From assembly GCF_005049235.1 (NCBI RefSeq), contig NZ_SUMD01000009.1, positions 124,001 to 188,000 of the forward strand: a stretch of DNA of 64,000 nucleotides, in the 5' to 3' direction. Shown here piece by piece: positions 56,890 to 64,000 of this stretch. The position numbers were made by a program, and so were the translations under genes. This DNA is from Rhodococcus oryzae. GTDB lineage: Bacteria; Actinomycetota; Actinomycetes; Mycobacteriales; Mycobacteriaceae. The notes under the pieces were generated by a model. That model searched no databases and was not told the origin of the DNA. It saw only the letters and a program-made list of their open reading frames with translations. Numbering within the stretch: the stretch's first letter is position 1; each line of letters starts with the position of its first letter.

Positions 56890-58143
56890 TTATCGGGTGG
56901 CTCGGGGGGCGCCGGGGCCAGGGTTGATAGTGATGGGTCCGGTGGAGGTCGGGACGATAGGGAAGTCGAATATGGCGGTCGGAATGTAGACGGTGGCGCA
57001 GGAGTTGGGGATGTCGACCACCCCGGAGAAGCGTCCTTCGATCGGTGCGGCCCCGAGCAGCAGGTAGGCCTGCTCCGGGCTGTAGCCGAACTTTGTGAGG
57101 TAGTCGATAGCGTGCAGGCAGGCACGTTGGAAGGACAGCTGGGAGTCGAGGTAGCGCTGTTCACCGTCGAGGGTGACTGAGGTGCCGGAGAAGGCCAAGA
57201 ACTCGGTGTAGTTCGGGCCTTCGTTGCCCGGCAGGAAGATTGCGTTCTCGGTGACGCCGTAGAGCTCCATGCCGTTCTTGATCAGATCGACTCGTAGGTC
57301 GATGAAGCCGCCCATCTCGATGGCGCCGCAGAAGGTGATTTCGCCGTCGCCTTGGGAGAAGTGAAGGTCGCCGACGGACAGGTTCGCGCCGTCGACAAAC
57401 ACCGGGTAGAAGACCCGGCTGCCGCGGGTGAAGTTCTTGATGTCCTGGTTGCCTCCGTTCTCGCGCGGTGGGGCGGTGCGTGCGGCCTCGGCTGCGGCCC
57501 GGCCGAATGCGGTACCGGTCAGCGATCCGAGGATCGCGTCTTGCGGTTCGGGCGGCAACGCGAGCGGGGGTACCCGCTGCGGGTCCGTTGCGATCAGTGC
57601 GCCTTCTCGGGCGTTCCACTTTGCGAGCAGCGCAGCCGAGGGGGCGGTTCCCATGAGGCCGGGGTGCGTGATGCCGGTGAAACTGACCCCGGGGATGTGT
57701 CGGGAGGTGGCGGTGTGGCCGCTGAAGTCCCAGATCGCTTTGTAGGCGTCGGGAAACTGTTCCGTGAGAAATCCGCCGCCGTTCTCGGTGGCGAAGATGC
57801 CCGTGTATCCCCAGCCCTGGCCGGCGAGTGGACCCGAGTCTTCTTGGGGGATCGGTCCGATGTCGAGGATGTCGACGACAAGCAGGTCGCCTGGTTGTGC
57901 GCCTTCGATCGCGAACGGGCCGGAGAGGCAGTGCACGGTGCTGAGCGGGGCATGGAGGACGTCCTCGGCGGAGTCGTCGTTGTGGATGGCGCCATCGAAC
58001 CATTCGCGGACGTGTACGCGGAACTCGTCGCCCGGTTTGACGGTCACGGCCGCGGGGATGTCGGGGTGCCAGCGGTTGTGGCCGACGATGTGTTGATCGG
58101 TGAACTTTTTGGTGGAGTCGAGGGGGAAGATCAGTTCGGGCAT
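56890..58143 (-). CDS. fmdA: Formamidase/acetamidase
   Basis: 417 residues from ATG 58143 (SD AAGAAGG). MPELIFPLDSTKKFTDQHIV, then GHNRWHPDIPAAVTVKPGDE, VHCLSGPFAIEGAQPGDLLV, GITHPGLMGTAPS, DLHFSQGDGEITFCGAIEMG and YLLLGAAPIEGRFSGVVDIP are characteristic of the FmdA family (PF03069). Length equals the usual 405-417. It hydrolyses formamide or short aliphatic amides to acid and ammonia in the cytosol. Operon with the fmdB-like gene 19 bp upstream. Likely controlled by the AmiC-like/MarR pair at 60.5-62 kb. Confidence 0.94.
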   Translation of the reverse strand: MPELIFPLDSTKKFTDQHIVGHNRWHPDIPAAVTVKPGDEFRVHVREWFDGAIHNDDSAEDVLHAPLSTVHCLSGPFAIEGAQPGDLLVVDILDIGPIPQEDSGPLAGQGWGYTGIFATENGGGFLTEQFPDAYKAIWDFSGHTATSRHIPGVSFTGITHPGLMGTAPSAALLAKWNAREGALIATDPQRVPPLALPPEPQDAILGSLTGTAFGRAAAEAARTAPPRENGGNQDIKNFTRGSRVFYPVFVDGANLSVGDLHFSQGDGEITFCGAIEMGGFIDLRVDLIKNGMELYGVTENAIFLPGNEGPNYTEFLAFSGTSVTLDGEQRYLDSQLSFQRACLHAIDYLTKFGYSPEQAYLLLGAAPIEGRFSGVVDIPNSCATVYIPTAIFDFPIVPTSTGPITINPGPGAPRATR

Positions 58144-58162
58144 GGCGGACCTTCTTTCGGTA

Positions 58163-58444
58163 TCAGGGGCGGGGAAGTTTGCGGTGCAAAGGGTTTCGGG
58201 TGAAGGCCCGGCTTCCGGTGTTGGACGGTGGCGCGCCGACGACTGCGGGTTCGCTGGCGGTCCGTTTCGTTTGGTCGATCAGTCGTGTGGCCGCGGACCG
58301 AGTTTTGACTAGGCCGGCGCCGCCGAAGCTTCGTGCACTGGTGTTTGCGCAGTGCGGGCAGGCGGACTCGAGTGGGACGTCGGCCATTGCGTAGTTGCAG
58401 TCGAAGCTGCCGCAGCTTCGGCAGGTGAACTGGTAGTAGGGCAC
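58163..58444 (-). CDS. fmdB: FmdB-family zinc-ribbon protein
   Basis: 93 residues from GTG 58444, SD GGAGGTG. The N-terminal zinc ribbon has CRSCG (residues 8-12) and CPHCANTS (about 29-36), two CxxC knuckles as in FmdB/CxxC-CxxC-SSSS proteins. The basic tail is variable. First gene of the fmdBA operon. It probably regulates or assists amidase expression, as proposed for Methylophilus FmdB; its action here is inferred. Confidence 0.9.
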   Translation of the reverse strand: MPYYQFTCRSCGSFDCNYAMADVPLESACPHCANTSARSFGGAGLVKTRSAATRLIDQTKRTASEPAVVGAPPSNTGSRAFTRNPLHRKLPRP

Positions 58445-58672
58445 GCCACCTCCGTTAGTTTCATCCGGGGCTATTCCGGATGGGGACGATGTAAGTCGCG
58501 CCAGGTCACCGCGGCGAATCCGTCAGGTGAGCTTCGTGTTACGTGCGGGGCGTCTTGTGGCGAGCCGGTTAATTTCCATCTGAAGTATCTCCATTTGGGC
58601 CTATCACCCTTAGCGTCTTGCCTACTGCAGCTCGTGGACACGCCGCAGCTTCGACAGCAAGAGAGGACGCAG
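58445..58672. promoter_or_regulatory. Divergent fmdB/permease promoter region
   Basis: 228 bp between divergent starts. Must contain both promoters. I see the SD GAGAGGA for the permease but no obvious operator symmetry. Confidence 0.4.
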
Positions 58673-60403
58673 ATGAGCACCGTCTCGCCAACACCCGTCG
58701 GACATCAACCGGTGGATACGGGCACACGAACAACCTGGTCCAGGTTCCGGGACTGGGCTGCGAAGGACAACATCGAGGACTATTCGCTGCGCTACGCGCC
58801 GAAGTCGTTCCGCCGCTGGAGTCCGATGGCCTGTTCCGTGACCGCACTCGGAGGCATCGCGTATCTCGCCGACTACTCCATCGGCGCATCGATCGCAGTC
58901 AGCCACGGCGCCGCCAGTGCGATCGTGGCGATCCTCGTCGCAGCGGTCACCATCTTCCTGACCGGTATCCCGATCGCGTACTACGCCGCGAAGTACAACC
59001 TCGACATGGACCTACTCACCCGCGGTGCCGGGTTCGGCTACTTCGGGTCCACTCTGACCAGCCTGGTCTACGCCAGCTTCTGCTTCATCTTCTTCGCGCT
59101 CGAGGGTGCGATCATGGCCCAGGCGATGTATTTGGCCTTCGACATGCCGCTGCCGGTCGGCTACCTGATCGGCTCCCTCATCATCATTCCGCTCGTTCTG
59201 TACGGCATGTCTGCCCTGGCGAAATTCCAGGTATGGACACAGCCGTTGTGGCTGATCCTCTTCGCCGCACCGCTGGTGATGATCGCGATCGCCGACCCGA
59301 GCGGCTTCGATGGGTTCCTCTCGTGGGCCGGAGACGGCGGCAGTGAACGGGTCACCGCAGTCGCGGTCGGCGCGGGCGCCGGCGTTGCACTATCCCTGAT
59401 CGCACAGATCGGCGAGCAGGTCGACTACCTGCGATTCATGCCCGAAAAGTCGGAGACACCACCGCTGCGGTGGTGGGCCGCCGTACTCGCTGCCGGCCCC
59501 GGATGGGTGATTCTCGGTGCCGCCAAGCAGATCTGCGGAGCGTTCCTCGCGTTCTACATCGCTGGAGAAGTGGGCTTCACCCGGGCCACCGAGCCGATCG
59601 AGCAGTTCCTCGGCAGCTACAGCACGATGATCCACAACCCCACCGTGGCACTCGCGATCGCCACCGTCATGGTGCTGCTCTCCCAGATCAAGATCAACGT
59701 CACCAACGCCTACTCGGGTTCGCTGTCGTGGTCGAACTTCTTCAGCCGCGTTCTCCACGTCCACCCCGGTCGGGTCGTCTGGCTCGCCCTCCACATCGCG
59801 ATCGCGCTGACACTGATGTTGGCGAACATGTTCACCGTCCTCAACACGATCCTGGGGTTCTACTCCAACGTGGCCATCGCCTGGATCGGGGCCATCGTCG
59901 CGGATCTCGTCATCAACAAGGGGATTCTCAAGATCAGCCCGCCCTACATCGAGTTCAAGCGGGCGTACCTCTATCCGATCAACCCGGTCGGATTCGTTTC
60001 GATGCTGGTCGCATCATCGGTCTCGATCGTCGCCTACTTCGGAGCCTTCGGCGCCTTCCTGCAGGCGTGGTCGCCCTACCTGGCTCTGGCGATCGCACTG
60101 GTCCTGACCCCGCTCATCGCGGTCCTCACCGGCGGCAAGTACTACCTGGCCCGGCCGAACCCGCTCCGTGAAGAGATCGAGAAGGAACCACTGTGGGCCG
60201 GGCAGACCCTCCTCGACATCGTGGACGGCAAGCGTTACGAACTCCCCGACATGGTGCACGACTGCCCGTTCCACGGCGGACCGATCTCCTCGCTCACCTG
60301 CACACTCACGAAGAACTGTCACGAGCAGTGCCAATCTGCGTCCTACGAGAATGCCGTCGACGCCGACGGACTCGGCCTTCGGAAGACGCAAAGCGTCGTG
60401 TGA
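58673..60403 (+). CDS. NCS1-like nucleobase/amide permease with Cys-rich tail
   Basis: 576 residues from ATG 58673. About 12 membrane helices. WAAKDNIEDYSLRYAPKSFR, then RWSPMACSVTALGGIAYLAD, and the later INVTNAYSGSLSWSNFFSRV are NCS1/purine-cytosine-permease-like. The soluble C-terminus after residue 500 contains HDCPFHGGPISSLTCTLTKN, then CHEQC, a cysteine-rich motif that could bind metal. Divergent from fmdB and followed by a strong terminator. It probably imports the amide or a nucleobase-like substrate for FmdA; the substrate is inferred from context. Confidence 0.85.
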   Translation: MSTVSPTPVGHQPVDTGTRTTWSRFRDWAAKDNIEDYSLRYAPKSFRRWSPMACSVTALGGIAYLADYSIGASIAVSHGAASAIVAILVAAVTIFLTGIPIAYYAAKYNLDMDLLTRGAGFGYFGSTLTSLVYASFCFIFFALEGAIMAQAMYLAFDMPLPVGYLIGSLIIIPLVLYGMSALAKFQVWTQPLWLILFAAPLVMIAIADPSGFDGFLSWAGDGGSERVTAVAVGAGAGVALSLIAQIGEQVDYLRFMPEKSETPPLRWWAAVLAAGPGWVILGAAKQICGAFLAFYIAGEVGFTRATEPIEQFLGSYSTMIHNPTVALAIATVMVLLSQIKINVTNAYSGSLSWSNFFSRVLHVHPGRVVWLALHIAIALTLMLANMFTVLNTILGFYSNVAIAWIGAIVADLVINKGILKISPPYIEFKRAYLYPINPVGFVSMLVASSVSIVAYFGAFGAFLQAWSPYLALAIALVLTPLIAVLTGGKYYLARPNPLREEIEKEPLWAGQTLLDIVDGKRYELPDMVHDCPFHGGPISSLTCTLTKNCHEQCQSASYENAVDADGLGLRKTQSVV

Positions 60404-60414
60404 TTGCCGTGGAT

Positions 60415-60450
60415 GTCCCGGCCAGGTCGTTCACCCGACCTGGCCGGGAC
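60415..60450. terminator. 15-bp hairpin after the permease gene
   Basis: GTCCCGGCCAGGTCG-N6-CGACCTGGCCGGGAC, perfect over 15 bp with a 6-nt loop, 11 nt past the TGA. The strongest terminator in the window by stem length. It also lies downstream of the convergent sensor gene. Confidence 0.85.
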
Positions 60451-60511
60451 TGTTACGTCACGGCTTGCCTGTTCTCCCCGTGTGAACGACTTGGGCTTAC
60501 ATCGAAGAGTC

Positions 60512-61612
60512 TCAGGTCAATTCGGCGAGAACGTTGAACTCGAGTTCGTCCGCGGCGGCGAGATAAACGGGCTGGGTGGTGTGGGTTCCGCGTACCCGGA
60601 CCTCACCCCGCGGACCGCCGTAGGTAACGGAGGGGGCATGGCGTTCGATCGCACGCAGGTCGAGGCTCCGGGCCGCCTGTGCCAAGGCCGCGAACAGCAG
60701 GATCCCCTCGTAGCAGGATTCACCGATGTTGTTCAGCGTGGGCGCCGCCGGACCGTGGTGTTCGAGGTAGCGGGCACCGAAATCCATGCCTGCCGACGAG
60801 ATCAGGCCCTCGAAGTAGCCACTGGCGGTGAATAATCCGCGTGTGCTGTCCAGGCCGCCCGAGTAGAGCACGTCCTCGCCGATCATCATGCTCAACCGGA
60901 TCCGGTCCTCGTCGAGGCCGGCCCGTGCGAACGCATCGTTGAAGGCGGCACAGTCGGCGCCGACCATCAACAACAACACGCCCTGTGCCCGCGAGCGCCG
61001 AACCATCTTGAGCGCCGCAGTGAAATCGCGTCCACCGAGGGGGACGAACGATTCCCCGACGATGTCCATGCCGGACAGACCGGCGAAGCCCCTTGTTGTC
61101 CTTGCTGTTTCCCGTGGCCACACGTAGTCGTTACCGACCACGCACCAGCGGCGGATTCCCAGTTCGGCGCGCAGCCAGCTCATTGCGGGGAACAACTGCT
61201 GCTCCGGTGTCTCGCCGACCATGTAGACGCCGTCGGAATCCTCACCGCCCTCGTAGAAGGTGGTGTAGACGTAAGGAACTCGGCCCGCGGTCGTCGGTGT
61301 GATCACCTTGCGAGCATCGGACAGATGCCAGCCGACGACGCCGTCAATCGACCCGGAGCTGACCATCGCGTCGATCTGCGCCGCCAATACCGGCAGCGGC
61401 GCCCCGGCGTCGACAGGATGCAGCCGCACAGGCCGGTCGAGAATGCCGCCTCCCGCGTTGACGGCTGCGACGGCCAGGTCCGCAGATGCCTCACAGGACG
61501 GGCCGAACATTCCGGCGGCACCGCTGCGTGGCACGACCAGCGCAATGTCGATGCTCTGTCGAGTGCGACCGAAGGCCGAGATCGAATTCGTCATGGGATT
61601 CACCGCCGCCAT
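60512..61612 (-). CDS. AmiC-like amide-sensing periplasmic-binding-fold protein
   Basis: 366 residues, ATG 61612 (ATG 61594 possible). No signal peptide, so cytosolic. IALVVPRSGAAGMFGPSCEA, then VDGVVGWHL region (SIDGVVGWHLSDARKVITPT), YVYTTFYEGGEDSDGVYMVG and LNNIGESCYEGILLFAALAQ follow the AmiC/UrtA-like type I binding fold. Pseudomonas AmiC senses amides, and Rhodococcus NhhC is a relative that works with a MarR-type partner. Here a marR is divergent 46 bp away, which supports the same scheme for fmdA control. Confidence 0.85.
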   Translation of the reverse strand: MAAVNPMTNSISAFGRTRQSIDIALVVPRSGAAGMFGPSCEASADLAVAAVNAGGGILDRPVRLHPVDAGAPLPVLAAQIDAMVSSGSIDGVVGWHLSDARKVITPTTAGRVPYVYTTFYEGGEDSDGVYMVGETPEQQLFPAMSWLRAELGIRRWCVVGNDYVWPRETARTTRGFAGLSGMDIVGESFVPLGGRDFTAALKMVRRSRAQGVLLLMVGADCAAFNDAFARAGLDEDRIRLSMMIGEDVLYSGGLDSTRGLFTASGYFEGLISSAGMDFGARYLEHHGPAAPTLNNIGESCYEGILLFAALAQAARSLDLRAIERHAPSVTYGGPRGEVRVRGTHTTQPVYLAAADELEFNVLAELT

Positions 61613-61615
61613 ATA

Positions 61616-61628
61616 TTTCTATCTGAAA
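61616..61628. promoter_or_regulatory. Possible MarR operator
   Basis: TTTC-N5-GAAA lies in the 46-bp gap between the divergent sensor and marR genes. A TAGGGT -10-like hexamer (61647-61652) 6 nt before GTG 61659 suggests leaderless marR mRNA. Weak evidence only. Confidence 0.3.
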
Positions 61629-61658
61629 CAATCCCATACGGCGCTGTAGGGTGTCGGT

Positions 61659-62099
61659 GTGGACAATAGCACCGGTGCCGACGCGCTCGAGGAGCTGACG
61701 CGACTTGTGAGGCAGGCCTCACAGGAACTGGAACGGTCCATCTCGACCTGCCTGGGAGAAAGTTCGACCGCCCGCTGGCATGTGCTTGTCGCCGTGGCAG
61801 ATTCCGTCGGCCATCCGATGTCGGAAATCGCCGACGCAACACAACTCACCGGGGCCAGCCTGACCCGGCTGATCGATGCGATGATCGCCGACAACCTCGT
61901 GCACCGCAAAGTCGACGACACAGACCGCCGTCGTGTACTCGTCTTCCCCACCAAGCGAGGACTCGCCGCCCTTCAGAAGATGACCCGTGCCATCGAGGTC
62001 GGCGGCCTGGACAGGTTCGCCGACGACAACGGCCGACTGGCACGGTCATTGAGTGCATTCCTCGAACAACTGCACGCCGCCGAGCCTGCCCGGATCTAG
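61659..62099 (+). CDS. MarR-family regulator of the amide locus
   Basis: 146 residues from GTG 61659. Winged HTH: ARWHVLVAVADSVGHPMSEI, then ADATQLTGASLTRLIDAMIA, DNLVHRKVDDTDRRRVLVFP, with the DRR wing. C-terminal dimerisation helix LARSLSAFLEQLHAAEP. The MarR plus AmiC-like arrangement recalls NhhD/NhhC, which control amide-induced nitrile hydratase in Rhodococcus rhodochrous. It probably regulates fmdBA and the permease in response to amide through the sensor (inference). Confidence 0.9.
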   Translation: MDNSTGADALEELTRLVRQASQELERSISTCLGESSTARWHVLVAVADSVGHPMSEIADATQLTGASLTRLIDAMIADNLVHRKVDDTDRRRVLVFPTKRGLAALQKMTRAIEVGGLDRFADDNGRLARSLSAFLEQLHAAEPARI

Positions 62100-62215
62100 A
62101 GCCAGGAATGCTGGGCGACTCACCAACTGGAAGGCTGGTTCGCTGGGCAGCCAATGTCGGTTTCAGAATAGATATGGGAACCGCAGATGGCGCGCCCCGT
62201 CAGCCCACAATGGGT

Positions 62216-62358
62216 TATGGATGGAATGGATGGATGGATGGAGAGGTGTTCACCTATGGCGGTTCGTCGTGGGCTGCATGCGGATTGGATAGGCCTACCG
62301 GTCGGTAATCACACTTAACGATGGCCGCTAATCACACAGGAATTTGGATACGTTCCGG
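62216..62358 (+). repeat. Interspersed repeat copy F
   Basis: GGATGGAATGGATGGATGG, GGTGTTCACC (62245-62254), TATGGCGGTTCGTCGTGGGC, TGCATGCGGATTGGATAGG, CCTACCGGTCGGTAATCACA, CTTAACGATGGCCGCTAATC, then TTTGGATACGTTCC. Its 3' end runs directly into the arylsulfatase relic. Confidence 0.82.
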
Positions 62359-62446
62359 TTCTGCCATGTCATCGGCATCGCGCCGACCATCCTCGAGGTG
62401 GCGGGCATCCCGGAGCCGGACTTCGTCAACGGCGTGATGCATAGGC
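62353..62446 (+). pseudogene. Arylsulfatase fragment
   Basis: FRFCHVIGIAPTILEVAGIP, then EPDFVNGV matches the segment of type I arylsulfatases that reads FHHVIDIAPTILEAAGIPxP in intact members. Only about 30 codons remain of a protein normally near 780 residues. It starts at the end of repeat copy F and abuts the NaeI-like fragment. Confidence 0.6.
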
Positions 62447-62619
62447 GGCATCCACGAACCACTTGTCTGGCTCCACTTGGCGTCGACCTGATGTCCGGCG
62501 ATTCGGTAGTCGGTCTCATCTCCACCCTCGAAGCCAAACTCCCGCTGGGCATTGATCTCGAGAATGGTGCCGAAGTGGGTCTTCTCTATCTGTTCATGCC
62601 TTTGTTCGTTGAAAGCCAT
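62437..62619 (-). pseudogene. NaeI-family restriction endonuclease fragment
   Basis: On the minus strand: HEQIEKTHFGTILEINAQRE, then FGFEGGDETDYRIAGHQVDA, KWSQTSGSWMPP. In NaeI the region reads KTEKTHMGTLVEINLHREFQ, then DYEIAGVQVDCKFS, so the nuclease core including the D-x-K motif (here DAK) is recognisable. About 55 residues of a protein normally around 300 remain. No methyltransferase is nearby. Enclosed between repeat copies F and G. Confidence 0.65.
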
Positions 62620-62681
62620 CAGTAACAAACATGGGCATCTGAGGGATACCTCAAGAGACGTCAGATCTTGACGCCACATTA

Positions 62682-62923
62682 GGGGGTGTTCACCTATGCC
62701 GGTTCGGTCTGGGCTGCATGCGGATTGGATAGGTTGACCAGTTGGTAATCACACTTAAGGACGGCTCCAGATCACACAAACCTGGATGAGTTCCAGGTTG
62801 GTTGGCGCGCTCAAGCGTCGTCGAGGGACTACTGAAATCGCTGTTCGGTTCGCCGCTGGCCGCTGCGTCGTCCCAATTCCAGTGACTGGAGGTGTGATCT
62901 ACACGCTGTCAGGGGAAGTCCCA
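62682..62923 (+). repeat. Interspersed repeat copy G (long form, best preserved)
   Basis: GGTGTTCACC (62686-62695), TATGCCGGTTCGGTCTGGGC, TGCATGCGGATTGGATAGG, TTGACCAGTTGGTAATCACA, CTTAAGGACGGCTCCAGATC, ACACAAACCTGGATGAGTTC, CAGG, then the long tail shared with copy A to GGAGGTG. The tail runs into the 3' end of the SMI1/KNR4 gene. The CCTGGA-N5-TCCAGG hairpin is perfect here. Confidence 0.85.
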
Positions 62924-63496
62924 GCGGAGCACACCGTCCTCGATCACGGCGACCCAACCCGCACAGTCCGTTCCTTGCTCGAGCGCCGAAGCAGTGCAGT
63001 CGAGCATGGCATCGATCGAGTCCCACCGGAAGGTGGCACCCCCTTCGTTGAAGAACTCGACGACGCAGCCACTGCGGTCTCCGCCACGGGTGTCGACCGC
63101 GAGATAGTCTCCGCGGCCAGTGTCGCCGATCGGGATGAAGGCAGGCAGGTACGTCTCGATCTCACTTCCCGCCGCTTCCGCCATCAGAGCCTCGACGCCG
63201 CCGAGATCATCGGCGTAGTCCTCCCACAGCCGGGTCAGCCGGGCGTAGGTCTCGACGGCATCGGCAACAGAAAGCGGCTCGTTGCTGGGGAGGACCAGCG
63301 GGACCGGGTATTCGCGGTAGCCGCCGTTGTGCAACGCGAACCACTGGTGCAACTGCTCAGGCCAGGTCTGGCCCGTCGCCGACTCGGCCGCGCGCACGGC
63401 TTCTAAGTCGGCCGGCGGAAGCAACCTCGTTGGAGTCGTGGGGGCGTGCTGCTCGCACCATCTGATGATCCGGGCCCAGTTCGCTTCGACACTCAT
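62909..63496 (-). CDS. SMI1/KNR4-family protein
   Basis: 195 residues from ATG 63496 (ATG 63544 possible). RLLPPADLEAVRAAESATGQ, then TWPEQLHQWFALHNGGYREY, a central EIETYLPAFIPIGDTGRGDY and LAVDTRGGDRSGCVVEFFNE match the SUKH/SMI1-KNR4 fold. Members often act as immunity proteins in polymorphic toxin systems. No toxin gene is seen in the window. A 3'-end relic of a similar gene lies at 26.69 kb, also joined to a repeat copy. Confidence 0.87.
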   Translation of the reverse strand: MSVEANWARIIRWCEQHAPTTPTRLLPPADLEAVRAAESATGQTWPEQLHQWFALHNGGYREYPVPLVLPSNEPLSVADAVETYARLTRLWEDYADDLGGVEALMAEAAGSEIETYLPAFIPIGDTGRGDYLAVDTRGGDRSGCVVEFFNEGGATFRWDSIDAMLDCTASALEQGTDCAGWVAVIEDGVLRWDFP

Positions 63497-63889
63497 GGCC
63501 CTGAAGTTACTGGCGGAGGTCCCGAACCTCGGTGAAACACTCATAGCGCCGGGGTAATTGGTGCGGGCCGACGCTTCCTCGTCGGCCCACGTCGGCCTCA
63601 TGGCCAGCGTTCGAATGACCCCGGGGTGGCAGCACACACAGGCATCTCAGTTGGCTAAGGCGCAAGCGGCTAGCTGACTGGCTCAAAATAGCAAACCGGG
63701 CTGTTCTTCGAACGGGTCAGTCGCTTCGGGATCGCACTCGCCCGATCCGGAGCTGCTCAGCAAGTGCGCACGCCCAACTGGAGCGATGGACGGAGGGGGC
63801 CATGGGGCCGGAACTGGGGCCCAAGCCCATCCGGCCGTGGACCAACGACTCGTATGCTGACGTCACCGCACCTGAACGGGAAGACAGCG
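63497..63889. other. Intergenic region without a recognisable gene
   Basis: 393 bp between the divergent SMI1 gene and the 63890 gene. Short frames on both strands are unconvincing. No clear promoter or terminator by eye. Confidence 0.4.
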
Positions 63890-64000
63890 ATGGACAGCCC
63901 ACCTCCTGATGCGTACGACCGCGTGACCAACCCGGAACGATTCGCGGTGCTCCACCCCGCGGCCCGCGCGATGGTCGAGGATCTCGAGCGGCGGTTCGAC
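63890..64000 (+). CDS. DUF6226-like protein, 5' part only
   Basis: ATG 63890 opens a frame that runs off the window after 37 codons: MDSPPPDAYDRVTNPERFAV, then LHPAARAMVEDLERRFD. This is the typical start of a family I know as DUF6226, about 200-220 residues and of unknown function. SD is weak (AACGGGAAG, 6-10 nt upstream). Only the N-terminus can be judged. Confidence 0.65.
   Translation, partial: MDSPPPDAYDRVTNPERFAVLHPAARAMVEDLERRFD

Noticed and set aside
26434-62923. The seven repeats as a CRISPR array
   Set aside because: Copies are 0.4 to 12 kb apart, 100-230 bp long and lack regular spacers; no cas genes are present.
62909-63496. SMI1/KNR4 gene as part of a toxin-immunity system
   Set aside because: No polymorphic toxin, secretion-linked protein or second immunity gene is adjacent.

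Overview
The window is high-GC actinobacterial DNA. It is most likely from Nocardia or a close Rhodococcus relative (order Mycobacteriales). The markers are three DUF1707 proteins, a complete conservon (sensor kinase, roadblock/LC7, DUF742, GTP-binding protein), a WhiB protein, an NDMA-dependent alcohol dehydrogenase of the mycofactocin-linked type, many TetR regulators, and frequent GTG/TTG or near-leaderless starts. I saw no rRNA, tRNA, CRISPR array or intact insertion sequence. The genus is inference; the gene calls come from reading the translated frames and local motifs.

Layout. 1-8.9 kb: end of a GMC oxidoreductase, two divergent TetR/redox pairs (an SDR and a TetX-like flavin monooxygenase), a secreted hydrolase divergent from a flavin monooxygenase, a DUF1707 protein, a YigZ/IMPACT protein and an SRPBCC protein. 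9-24 kb: hypothetical and secreted proteins, a 35-residue membrane peptide gene, an SGNH esterase, a trpB-trpA-gntR operon with its own operator, two HEAT-like proteins and two translationally coupled DUF1707 proteins. 24-28 kb: a DHA2 drug exporter and its TetR with a 19-bp operator on the promoter, then an alpha/beta hydrolase. 28.5-32.5 kb: the conservon. 32.5-38.7 kb: gene remnants, a serine hydrolase, a lipoprotein, a RibD-like reductase, an AraC regulator and an auxiliary trpS. 38.7-38.9 kb: upstream of trpS lies a complete Trp attenuator whose leader peptide has three consecutive Trp codons. 39.8-49 kb: a D-amino-acid module (alanine racemase, RidA, PucR regulator, DadA-like dehydrogenase, CycA-like permease) interleaved with whiB and two paralogous small proteins. 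49-56.7 kb: a graveyard of gene fragments around the NDMA-dependent alcohol dehydrogenase, a TetR/SRPBCC pair, a MerR regulator behind a dense array of RNA hairpins, and two broken genes. 56.9-62.1 kb: a compact amide-use locus (formamidase FmdA, zinc-ribbon FmdB, an NCS1-type permease, an AmiC-like amide sensor and a MarR regulator). 62.2-64 kb: repeats, remnants of an arylsulfatase and of a NaeI-type restriction enzyme, a SMI1/KNR4 protein and the start of a DUF6226-like gene.

The strongest unexplained signal is a family of interspersed repeats. Seven copies of roughly 100-230 bp lie between 26.4 and 62.9 kb, all in the same orientation and all between genes. They share three short palindromes, and most begin with GGAT microsatellites. 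They repeatedly sit next to gene debris. A second duplicated module links 32.6 kb with 49.3 kb. Together these mark the right-hand 38 kb as a region of repeated rearrangement, while the left 26 kb looks stable.

Two independent tryptophan-linked units (trpBA under a UTRA-domain GntR repressor, and trpS under ribosome-mediated attenuation) suggest a response to tryptophan limitation or to tryptophanyl-tRNA synthetase inhibitors, in addition to housekeeping genes elsewhere in the genome.
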